A stretch of DNA of 64,000 nt from Morella rubra (taxonomy: Eukaryota; Streptophyta; Magnoliopsida; Fagales; Myricaceae), in contig CM025850.1 in assembly GCA_003952965.2 (NCBI GenBank), positions 31,961,914 through 32,025,913 of the forward strand, read 5' to 3'. The translations under genes were made by a program, and so were the position numbers. The notes under the pieces were generated by a model that worked only from the letters and a program-made list of their open reading frames with translations, searched no databases and was not told the DNA's origin. Numbering within the stretch: the first letter of the stretch is position 1; each line of letters starts with the position of its first letter. Below, piece by piece: positions 31,726 to 41,089 of the stretch.

Positions 31726-32234
31726 ATGAACTCATCTTCTTCATTTTCGTTATCCGTTCAGAGTGGAAGGAAGCAACGACCGACCGATTTGCAATGGAGT
31801 GGCGTTTTTTCCGGTGTGTGGATGCAACCTTCAGGCTTCCATGAAGACTTCCTTGACATATTCAAACCCTGGAAGGCGTTTCTTTAGCTGCCACCGGTAC
31901 TCAGCTGGCTCGGTATGTTCCATCTCCTTTGGTAGTGTGTGAATATTTAATTATGTTTGAGATTTATTGTATTTGTAAACATTTGGGGAAATTTTTGAAA
32001 TATTTGTAGAAACAGCCGGCATGCAATTTCTTTCAGTGGGTGGATCCACCAACCTGTCCACGTGGTCATGAAATACTGCCAACCTATATTAAGAAGGTGA
32101 AGACAATGGAAGAAGAACTCCGAATGAAGAAGAAGGAAAAACATCTGAAACATTACTTGGTTGGATCCTGGATGTTCAATTTGTCTTTTCTCATAAGTGC
32201 TGGCTTTTGGGTTACATGGGGGGTCAGCGCATAA
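31726..32234 (+). CDS. GRF zinc-finger protein with C-terminal membrane segment, carried by the MULE
   Basis: Exon 1 (31726-31912) and exon 2 (32010-32234) join in phase through a GT-AG intron. The readable product has a Ser-rich N-terminus; a GRF-type zinc finger (CGCNLQASMKTSLTYSNPGR, then RFFSC and CNFFQWVDPP) with its Cys ligands split over the two exons; a Lys/Glu-rich helix (KKVKTMEEELRMKKKEK); and a hydrophobic C-terminal segment of about 20 residues (WMFNLSFLISAGFWV). This matches the layout of small plant GRF proteins such as the At4g04775-like family, of unknown function. The ATG frame and the zinc-finger frame differ: a shift lies near the six-T run at about 31806. Either the true start is elsewhere or there is an error. 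GRF fingers bind nucleic acid in other proteins; a role in transposition is inference from position only. Confidence 0.65.
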
Positions 32235-32473
32235 ATTAGTCCCTTATCAGTCGGATGTTATGTTGTATTTGATAAATTAGAATAGTTATAGTCCATCTAG
32301 GAAGCTAACCGTGTATTTGGTAGTCCATTTAGGAATGCAATATTATGTATGACTTTGGTGTATGTGTTTTGCTAAAATTCTGAAGAATGCAATATAATGT
32401 CTGACTTTGGTGTAATTGGTAATAGACCCATGACATTGGTTGTAAGTTGCAGCTGCTGCTAATTTTATGTGTA

Positions 32474-32477
<4 letters not shown>

Positions 32478-32517
<40 letters not shown>
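32478..32517. repeat. (CT)n microsatellite
   Basis: About 20 CT units inside the MULE, between its two genes. Confidence 0.95.
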
Positions 32518-32524
<7 letters not shown>

Positions 32525-32555
32525 CAAAGTTTCTTCACCTGAGGATCAACTATAT

Positions 32556-32873
32556 ATGAATTCAACGAGTCTGCTTACTTCTTCGGCAGGGATGGATTCC
32601 ATTACTAGTACTTGTACTCAATTCACCAGCATGCTTTGTGATTTGGGCTATGACAACACACACGAAGTAAATGGTTTGGATGCGTTTTATGGAATGGATA
32701 TGGTTAATGCTAGTACGGCTAGTACTACCAGTTCTGGCGAAAGTGTCAGTTTAGGCCAATATATAAGCCCGTTAGTGTATCTGCCTTTGGTTTCTGACTA
32801 TGAAGGCTGCCAACAAGACTTGCCACAAGATCCTGATTTCGAGAATTTAAGGTACTTTGCACCGACGCAATAG
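32556..32873 (+). CDS. Uncharacterised 105-residue open frame inside the MULE
   Basis: Counting from the ATG at 32556, the frame gives a Ser/Thr-rich protein (TSTCTQFTSMLCDLGYDNTH, later EGCQQDLPQDPDFENLRYF). The frame is also open upstream through the CT repeat. I recognise no domain. It sits between the convergent GRF and transposase genes on the + strand. It could be a second MULE gene, a 3' exon set of the GRF gene (although that gene has its own stop at 32234), or chance. Its last codons and following bases (about 32851-32874) recur at 32946-32969. Confidence 0.3.
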   Translation: MNSTSLLTSSAGMDSITSTCTQFTSMLCDLGYDNTHEVNGLDAFYGMDMVNASTASTTSSGESVSLGQYISPLVYLPLVSDYEGCQQDLPQDPDFENLRYFAPTQ

Positions 32874-32999
32874 CAGCAATGTACATGGGTGGTGTAAATT
32901 CGCACCTGTAGAAATTTGCTACCAGGATTTCAGAGAACAAAAATGAAGTACTTTGCACCGACGCAATAGCAGAAATGTGATGGTTTTTGCGTATGTTAA

Positions 33000-33200
33000 C
33001 AATTATCTCTCTATGATATCACAAATCCAATTTCACATAATGTGGATATTCACAAAATATCCATCCAGATGATCAAAACTGGCCAAACACATAACTGACC
33101 AGAATTCACAAACTATCCATCTAGATGTACATCAAAACTGGTCATACACATGAATGACCAGATTTCACAAAATATCAGTTCCTTCCAGTTTTCACCAAAG
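33000..33200. repeat. Short degenerate tandem repeat near the transposase 3' end
   Basis: Two imperfect copies of about 65-70 bp built from 'atccatc.agatg', 'tcaaaactgg.ca.acacat' and 'tgaccag..ttcacaaa.tat' (about 33058-33117 and 33117-33175). Located 3' of the transposase stop. Confidence 0.7.
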
Positions 33201-33291
33201 TACAACCAACACTTCATATCACATTTACCCAACACCAAATCATACACATCCCAACCAGAATTCAAAAAAGATCCAAATTTCACGAAAGAGC

Positions 33292-36200
33292 TTATGAGAG
33301 CACATCATTGAGTGGATCTAACTCCCAATCGAATATATTCAAGTGACGTCCTACTTCGCCTATTGGGTTGACTTCCCCAATTTCACCACCATTGCCCTGT
33401 AACAAATCAAGTATTTAAATATCAAAATACATGGGAGGGAAATCACATTTGTTCAAACTTAGCTTCAGAGGCACAACAATGCTCTATTTTAGATGCACAA
33501 CAAAGTGAATGGTGGAAGCGATTACTCACCTCGACAGAAGCTGATGAGACCCTACGTGTAGTTGACCTCGTTCTATGCCTCGGAATTGCTGGTTCACTTG
33601 CTGCCTGTGAGGTTCCATCCCCATCCTGCACAAAAACAGATAGTACCCTTATGAATTAATAGATTAGCAACATTATCCAAAAACACAGATTGTACCGTTA
33701 TGAATGAACATGAATTATTGCCTTAGTAGTGACTGTTTTCTTCTTTCGCTTCTTCTGAGTTGTCCCATCTTGGGTCTCCACTTGTGTCGCTGATGTGCCA
33801 GCCATGTCCTGAAAAGACTCATTAGTCTTCTGTCAATGTGTTATATTAAACAAAACTTAGAATGTACATAAAACAAGTTATTCACTTACAGTCGATGCTT
33901 TCTTTTTGCTTGGCTTCTTGGGGTATATCCTCTGGTCCGCTCTCGAGGTAGCTTGCACTTTCGGGCATTGTGCCAACCACCCCACACGTACCACACTTAA
34001 TAGGAATGCCAGCTCTAATCACCCTTCCTGGTGGTGGGGGCTCATCCATGCCTCGCCTTCTTACCTTCCTTGGCCTTCCTGTCCTTGCCTTTACCTGCGG
34101 GGGCAATATAGGATCGTGCCCCATCACTTTAGGCCAATCCTCGGCCCAAGCATAGCATGCATGACTGGTTCATAAGCCCTTCGATATGCATCAATGTGAA
34201 AATAGTCATCTACAAAGTCTTCAGGAACTTGGAGAGTATAATGGATTGCACAAACTGCATGTGGACATGGAATGCCACTAAGCTGCCATCGATCACATGA
34301 GCAGCTCTTGTCACACATATTAACTACCCTCCGCGACTTCGTGTGATGGTCCACCTCAAACTCAACTCCATCAACCCATCTACATATGTAATGTCTCCCT
34401 TCACTCTTATTCCTCTCTAACTTTAATTGTATCCACAGACATATTTCAAAGGTTGCATTCTTGAGTCCTTCTCGCTTTGCCCGGAACCGATTCATGATTT
34501 GTCCCCAAATAATTTCAATCATATTGAGTAGGGGCTTATCTCTGGCCTCCAACACCCATGCATTGAATGTCTTTGCTATGTTATTGAGTAATATGTCACA
34601 CTTTGTATGTGTTGAGAATGCATGCTGAGACCAAGACCGAGGATCGATCTTGGATAGATATGTGTGCACCTCGGGGTACATCTTTTCTTTTCCTCTTCCA
34701 TGTGCTTTTTGAATTGGACTTCTGTGCATGACTTCACACATGCCCACAGCTCAGCCTTAAATGGCAAGCTTTTCCACCCATAGCCCTTGCAGTTTGCGTG
34801 CAAGTGCTTTAAGCAAAATCTATGCTCCGTGTTTGGAAGGAGAAGATCAAATGCATCGAGAAGTCCCTATGCAAAAAAATAAGTCATTAGCTTGTCAGTA
34901 AGTTAAAACAAATATTGAAATTCGAAACCCACTACTAATAAATTAATAACACATACCTTTTGTCTATCTGACATAAATACCCATTGACGATTGTCCAGAT
35001 CACCAAGATCATCAAGCAACATACCAAGAAACCAAGTCCAAGATGCTCTACATTCACTTTCCATCACAGCAAATGCAATAGGGAACATGTCCTCATTCCC
35101 ATCCTTTGCAACTGCACAAAAGAGTTGTCCACCATAAGGTCCTTTCAAGAAGCATGCATCAACAAATATCACGGGTCTACATCCCACAAGAAATCCCCGC
35201 TTGCACGCATCGAACTGCAAATACATACGTTCAAAGAACCCCTCACTACGGCCTATCTTCACCCAACTACCGGGGTTCCACTTCAGAACTGCGGCTGCGT
35301 AGTAGTACGCATGCTTATACTGCTCTGCACAATTTCCATTTAGCATCTCCAACGCCAACCGTAGACCCCGGTATGCAGTGTATCTAGGAACCCCAACCAT
35401 CCAATCCCTTTTGATGAAGTTAACAAGCGCGAATGGCTTCAAAGTCGGCGTGTCTCTGATCACTTCAAGGTACTGCTTCGCGATCCAAGCAGGGGTGACT
35501 CTAGTGTTTGTGTAATGTACCCCACAAGTGTGCTTGGCGTTTTGAGTCTTCACTTGGAGGGCTTCTTTCTCAGTAGTGAATGAAGCATGAATCCGCCAAG
35601 GACAATTCGCACCTCTGCATTTCGCTGTCACCCTCAGCTTGTCATTCTTGACATACTTGTAGTCAAACCCATTTTGAATACAATACTGCTTCAATGCAAG
35701 CTTAAACAGTTTGACATCCCTAAATTTCAGCCCGTCCACCATTCGGATCTTCTTATTCAAATCCAAATCTATTTCATTGAATTCTTTGTAATGTGGACGT
35801 GCGCCTCCACCATCACTCATACTTTGCTGATCCTCACTCAAGGAATGTCATGTGCTGCATCAGTTTCGTTGGCTCTGGAAGTGGAAGGCGCACATCCAAA
35901 CCAAGCCATCATGTTGGCACGAGCAACGGTATCCTCTTCATCTACAACAGGTGGGGGATATATCTCTGGTGCTGCTTCTGTATCTGAAACCTCGAAGTCA
36001 CTAAGAGGCTCATCTATATGCCCCTCCACATTACAATCTTCATCAGATCGGTCATCATCATTATCCCAATGGTGCTGCAAATCTGCCACAAACTGCTCAA
36101 CCGGGATATATTCACATTCGTGGTCCTCATCAACTGGATTCTCATTATTTGGCAGCTCGCTACCAACTGCTCCTTCACTAGTAGGAGCCTCAAGGTGCTC

Positions 36201-36746
36201 ATTGCAATGTACCTCAGCTTCATCATTAATTGAACTAGCATGTGCCTGTATACAGAAAAGAATATATTAAAGATCAACATATTAATAAGTTATTCAATTG
36301 TAATCAATATGAGTATAAGATTTAAAACTCACATCAATGTCTCCACTAATGCTACCACTCTCTCTGGCTCCTACAATGTCAACCCCCTCAGTGGTGAGCA
36401 GTGCAGTGGGTTGGGACTCCATTGGACACAAATCAGGAATGTCTACTCCATGCTCAAAGTATACGTGCATCATAGTAGGATGCTCTCTGGCAACCCGATT
36501 AAGCAGCTCCCACACATCCTTATCAGAATAAAGCATGCTAAACCCATTGTCGAGAATATCATCCTCACACTTGTACACGAACCCCACCACGTTCAAGTAA
36601 TGTAATCTAACTTTGGCATACTCATGGAATACGGTCGTCAAGATATAATCTACATCCACCCCTCCGAGGTCCACAACCTCTCCACCTACGTATTCCTCGC
36701 GTACGAAGTTTACACTACCCCCGTGATGAAAGCAAAGGTGAACCAT
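33292..36746 (-). CDS. mudrA: MULE transposase (MURA type), frame-broken as read
   Basis: Exons read on the - strand: 36746-36333 (PB1-like N-terminal domain beginning MVHLCFHHGGSVNFVREEYVGG), 36245-34957, 34866-33890, and two or more 3' exons ending at the TAA at 33292. Exon 2 gives an acidic linker, the MuDR DNA-binding domain (FKLALKQYCIQNGF...CRGANCPWRIHAS) and the MULE catalytic domain (RPVIFVDACFLKGPYGGQLF, DGNEDMFPIAFAVMESE). Exon 3 gives the SWIM zinc finger (CSCDRWQLSGIPCPHAVCA), a GRPRKVRRRG basic stretch and a CX2CX4HX4C knuckle. The enzyme cuts element ends and reinserts them. Frame breaks near 35840, 34690, 34125 and 33970 each correspond to one missing base in a short homopolymer, so the gene may be intact in the real genome. 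Exact 3' exon borders (33300-33810) are uncertain. Confidence 0.88.
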
Positions 36747-37689
36747 GATTTCACCAAATATCTCTCAAACCCTTCAAACAATGAAGAAACAACTAGTTTA
36801 ACTATCCAACAATTAAATAAATGGATTCCTTCCTTATAGCAGTAAACTATAGAGCTCAATCCAGAAGAAAAATTACACAGCAAACTAATATTTTAGCACT
36901 GTATTTTGTCTTAATTTCGTGATATAATTGCTACTACTTGCTGAAGCAGTATCTGCTGAGCCAGAAGTACACTTGAAACAAATCAAGAAATCATGTCCTA
37001 AATAAGACAAATGTTTAAAATGCCTTAGTAACAAATTAAAAGCATTAGGAAGGATTAAAACTCTATTTCTTTCTAGCAGACTTTTCAATAATTGAGGCAT
37101 TAAAAACTGACGCATATGCTATTTATCGAGATCATGCAGTCCATGATCCATTCAGATTCATCGTGAATTAAAAATCCAAAGAGAATACACTTCTGGCTCA
37201 AAAACCAGAAGTGTGGGGGACCACTAAACTGTGGAATAAAACATATCATGCATGTGACGTGTGGGGGACCACTAAACTAAAAAAAAAATTACAACTATTC
37301 TTTTCACCTAGTCTTTGTCCTTTTCTTCACTAAAGTTCATCGAAATAACACAAAACCGACACAAACATAACAATGCATGTGCAAGTGACCCCACAGTTTG
37401 ATATAAGTAATATAAACCCCCTTACTTAGCCGAAAACAATTGACTACAAAAATGGGTCCACAAATTCGTAGTGGGAGTCTATAAATAGTGAGTGAAAAAT
37501 ATCACATTACCTATGGATTGAAGGGGTAGAAAAGTGAGTTGCACAAACTAGGTTCTCCTTCACGGGTTCTCAGATATTTCAACCTCTCGAAGGTTTTTTT
37601 GAGAGATATGGCCAAGGAAAGGGCTCGGTGATTTGGGGGAAGGAGACAGCAACAACGAATCTGGAGGTGAAGTGGAGATTCGATAGTTT
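36747..37689 (-). promoter_or_regulatory. 5' leader region of the MULE transposase
   Basis: About 940 bp between the transposase ATG and the right TIR. No coding frame is supported. By analogy with MuDR, transcription would start inside the TIR, so this stretch would be 5' UTR, probably with an intron. A short direct repeat, 'gtgggggaccactaaact', occurs at about 37211 and 37260. Confidence 0.5.
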
Positions 37690-38240
37690 CTGGGGAAAAT
37701 CGAGGCTTGGGGGACGTTCGGTGGTTTGGGGGAAAAGATAATGGCAAAGGGGAGGTTCGGTGGTTTCTGGGAAAAATGGAGATAGAAAATGGAGGCTTCA
37801 GGGATGTTCGGTGGTTTAGGGGAAAAGAAAATGGCGAAGAGGGAGTTCGGTGGTTTGGGAGAAAATGGCGACGGCAAGAAGGGGTGGTTCTTTGATCGGG
37901 GAAAATGGCGAAACCAAAATGGACGTGGTCTGATTTGGGGGGAAATTGAAGAAAGGGGAATTTGGGGATTTCGGGCTAGGGCAGTCGACTGCCAGCATTT
38001 TAGTTTTTAATTTTGGATAAGGATGTGTCATTCCACGTGTGAAATTTGCCAACTCATCGATGTCCACGTGGCAAATTTTTGACAAGTCAGCATGCTCCGT
38101 TAACGGTTCAACGGGAGATTGATGGAGGGACTGCATTGCAACAGCTTGCTAACCACAGGGATTAATGCGTTCAAATTGAAACCACAGGGACTATTTTGTC
38201 AAAACGTGAAACCACAGGGACTGTTTCCGTACTTTTCCCA
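37690..38240 (-). repeat. Right terminal inverted repeat of the MULE, with internal tandem units
   Basis: Inverse of 31232-31706 plus extra material. Its inner part (about 37690-37880) is a degenerate tandem array of 'ttcggtggtttgggggaaaa.aaaatggcgaag' units, repeated about four times, against roughly two in the left TIR. The outer about 220 bp (from 38020) matches the left TIR nearly perfectly except for a 7-base extra segment near the tip. Confidence 0.88.
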
Positions 38241-38384
38241 TATTTTTTTTTTTTATAATTTTTTCAATGTAATGTGACTGATTAAGAAAAACTCCATCAC
38301 ATATCTTTCTGATTTTCATTCCTAAAATAAAATTAGCCTCACCAAGATCTTTCATATCAAAATGACTTCCAAGTATGTTTTTTG

Positions 38385-38393
38385 TTTTATTTA
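38385..38393. repeat. 9-bp target duplication of the MITE (left)
   Basis: TTTTATTTA, identical to 38904-38912. Confidence 0.9.
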
Positions 38394-38903
38394 GGCTTAA
38401 ATGCATCTCATACCCCTATGGTATTTGAATATTGTAAATATATCCATCTAGTAAAGAAAGTTGATTTTATGTCCCTGAGTAAAACTTTGCATTTAAAAAA
38501 TATCCCCCATACGTCTTTGTTTAAAAATTAAACGAGAAGTAGTGACATGGTATAAGTCAACTATGTGTACATGAGGCTTAGTCAGTGCTTTGCCGTGTGA
38601 AATGAGTGTCTTTGCACACGTGGGTTTATCTTACACCTAGTTGGTTTAGTGGATGATAAGGCGTTGATTGAACCTTTGATGTGGAGATAGTGGGCCCAGA
38701 AAGACACACAACGCTTTTTGATTCGATCACACATGGTAGACTTATGCCAAGTCACCACTTCTCATTAGTTTTTTAAACAGAGACAGACAAGGGATAGTTT
38801 TTAAATGGAAAGCTTATCTCAGGGACACAAAATCAACTTTCTTTACCAGAGGAATATATTTGCAATATTCGAATACCACAAGGGTATGGGACGCATTTAA
38901 GCC
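38394..38903. mobile_element. MULE-type MITE, 510 bp
   Basis: Bounded by inverted repeats of at least 85 bp, beginning GGCTTAAATGC and ending GCATTTAAGCC, and by a perfect 9-bp target duplication, the hallmark of Mutator-type transposition. No coding capacity. It sits in the copia reverse transcriptase just downstream of the YVDD codons; removing it and one duplication restores continuity of the flanking copia sequence, which confirms the boundaries. Confidence 0.93.
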
Positions 38904-39400
38904 TTTTATTTATAACATTCAAATTAGAATCAAATATCAATAAATCATCAACATAAAAGGTAATCATAACTTGTGAATTCTCTCAAGATTTATAATATAT
39001 GTACTTGTCACATTCATTTGACTTATAACCATTTTCAATCATGCAAGAATCAAATTTATTGTGCCACTGTTTAAGGGCTGATCCATATAAATTTCTTCCT
39101 CAAGGTCACCATTTAAAAAGTAATTCTTATATCCATTTGCTGAATTTTTAAATCATGGATTATAGCTACTGCAATCAACAATCTAATGGATGTAATTCTA
39201 GTTACTAGAGAAAATGTCAAAAAAATCAAGGTCAGCTTTTTGTTTAAAACATTTGCTACGAATCTGGCCTTAAATTTATCAATAGAACCATCCGGTTTGA
39301 GTTTTTTCTTAAGGACCCATTTACATTAAATAGTTTTACATCGAGGTTGTAACTCCATTAATTTCTAAGTTTTGTTAGAAATTAGGGAATCCATCTCATT

Positions 39401-39907
39401 AGAAACAGACTCTTTCCATGATACAAAATCAAGTAATTTTAAAGCTTCTTGCAATGAAATAGTCAGGGCCAAAATCTTTTTCAATTCTAGCTTTTTACTC
39501 CTAAGTTCAACTTCAACATTTTCTTGGTTTTTCAAAGGAGTATAAGAATTAAGCTTAGGCTCACATTTTCTTGAAAATGTGAGCCCCCAACTATTTTGAA
39601 TTTTGAAAGGGAAAATAAATGTGAGCCCCCAACTATTTCAAATTTTGAAAGTAAAATTTTCTCCATGAAAAATAAAATCACCTTATTCAAAAATCACACT
39701 ATTTTTTAAATTTAAAAATCCATAGGTTGTATAAGTGGTAGCTCTAACACATAACTTTGGTATTTAGGATCTATCAACCTTACAAAAACTAAACCCCAAA
39801 CTCTGAAATATCTCAAATTTGGCTTATACCCTTCCACAACTGAAAAGGGACGAGTTTTGTTTTCTTATGAGGCACCCTATTCAGCACATGACAAGCAATA
39901 CTTAAGA
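39401..39907 (-). pseudogene. Degenerate copia region between integrase and reverse transcriptase
   Basis: AT-rich remnants with no long frame. A local duplication of 'aaaatgtgagccccccaactatttnaattttgaaag' type occurs at about 39575-39650. Confidence 0.5.
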
Positions 39908-40533
39908 TTACTTCACCCCAAATATTGGAGGGTCTCCTAACTCAATTAGTATAGCATTTCTTAAGTCAATCAAAGTTCTGTTTTTTCTCTCAGCCAAACC
40001 ATTAGATGGGAGTGAGTATGGTGGAGTAGTTCCATGAATTATTCCCAAAGACTGAACAAAAGAATTGAATCCAATTGATTCATATTCCTGACTTCTATCA
40101 CATCTAAATCTTTTAATTTTTCTACCAAATTGATTTTCAACTTCATGGAGAAAATCATTGAATTTATCAACATTATCACTTTTATTTTTCAAAAAATAAA
40201 CGCAAAAAAAAAATCATCAATAAAAATGATAAAATATCTATTTCCTCCACAACTTAAAATACCCTCAAATTCGCAAAGATCAATGTGGATCAATTCAAGT
40301 AATTCGGTATTTCTTTCAAGACTTTTATAAGGCCTCTTCGTAAGCTTAGCTCTACTACAAGTTTCACATTTTACGAAAGTTTTTGTCAACTTTGGAATTA
40401 ATCCTAAACTACTCATGATTCCCACATATCTACTATTTATATGACACAAGCGAGCATGCCAAAATTTCACAAAAGAAAGCATATAAACAAAACTTGCAGT
40501 TGCTTTACTATTTTCAACATTCAATTTAAACAT
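39908..40533 (-). pseudogene. copia integrase segment
   Basis: 40533-40189 reads the GAG-pre-integrase zinc module (WHARLCHINSRYV...CETCSRAKLTKRPYKS) and the first integrase block (LIHIDLCEFEGI..GGNRYFIIFIDDF). 40192-39908 continues with FRCDRSQEYESIGF, GIIHGTTPPYSLPSNGLAERKN and the tail. These are the usual copia HHCC and DDE motifs, with catalytic D and E visible. The two frames are offset by an A-rich stretch near 40200. Confidence 0.88.
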
Positions 40534-40563
40534 TCCATCATAATACCTACAAACATATTGTGT

Positions 40564-41056
40564 TTAGTAATAGCATACTGATTTGATTCCATAGTCTGTT
40601 TGAAGCCAGCCTTGTTCGGCAAAAAACTTGACATCGAAGTCTTTCTCATGGACAGAGCATGTTGAACATCTTTTAAGATTAGCACAAATCCAGAGAAAAA
40701 ATTTTAATTCAACCTCACCACTCACAAGAACCTTGGTTTGACTTGAATCACCAAGTATGATGATTTTTTGTTCTTCAAAATGAGTGTATTTCTTGAACCA
40801 ATCTTTGTCACAGTAGACATGTCTATTGGCACTAGAATTTGCCCACCACTCTTCAATATACTGAACCATGTTAATATTTGTAATCATCGCCACAAGTGGC
40901 TCCTTGGTTACGTGAGTTTGGTTCCTTTTTTGCTGACTTGGGTTTCCCCTACCATGAGATCTATCATTATATTTAATATTTTTTCTCCTTGGCTTCAAAT
41001 GACTATTGTTAGGAGATGGACCTAGCAAGGTATTGTTTCCAGAAGTTTAAGTTTAC
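40564..41056 (-). pseudogene. copia gag-tail and protease segment
   Basis: Reads [18 protein letters not shown] (basic tail of gag), then [18 protein letters not shown], which corresponds to the copia protease site where a DSGA motif is expected. Here the motif is degraded to NSSA, so the protease would be inactive. Then [18 protein letters not shown]. Confidence 0.8.
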
Positions 41057-41089
41057 CATCGTGGTGGCATGTCCATTGACTTCTTGTGT
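41057..41089. repeat. 33-bp direct repeat, left copy
   Basis: Identical to 42385-42417. In the copia gag frame it encodes [11 protein letters not shown]. The copia sequence is continuous if one copy and the material between are removed. Confidence 0.95.

Larger units (their letters stand above)
31232..38240 (-). mobile_element. Mutator-like element (MULE) with long TIRs and two convergent genes
   Basis: A 7.0-kb element. Its ends (TGGGAAAA...CAGTCCCT... at 31232 and the inverse ending at 38240) are inverted repeats extending about 475-550 bp inward. A 9-bp flank on each side (TATATTTTT and TATTTTTTT) matches at 8 of 9 positions, the size expected for MULEs but low-complexity. Inside, a MURA-type transposase runs leftward (36746 to 33292) and a small GRF zinc-finger gene runs rightward from just inside the left TIR (31726-32234). 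The strand given is that of the transposase. As read, the transposase has several single-base breaks, so autonomy cannot be assumed. Confidence 0.9.
38250..39400 (-). pseudogene. copia reverse transcriptase fragment
   Basis: Either side of the MITE the - strand reads VMITFYVDDLLIFDSNLNVI (active-site YVDD, about 38930-38985) and then KTKNILGSHFDMKDLGEANF, a conserved copia block (about 38330-38390). Farther upstream, broken frames read GSIDKFKARFVA (about 39255-39290). The sequence ends in SHYIEKII at 38250, without the expected continuation into RNase H. Confidence 0.85.

Noticed and set aside
35838-36089. Separate acidic protein gene within the MULE
   Set aside because: It is the acidic linker of the transposase in its correct frame, ended by a single-base break near 35840, not an independent gene.
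36240-36605. + strand frames antisense to the MULE transposase N-terminal exon
   Set aside because: The - strand reading has the PB1-like domain and correct splice sites; the + strand frames are shadows.
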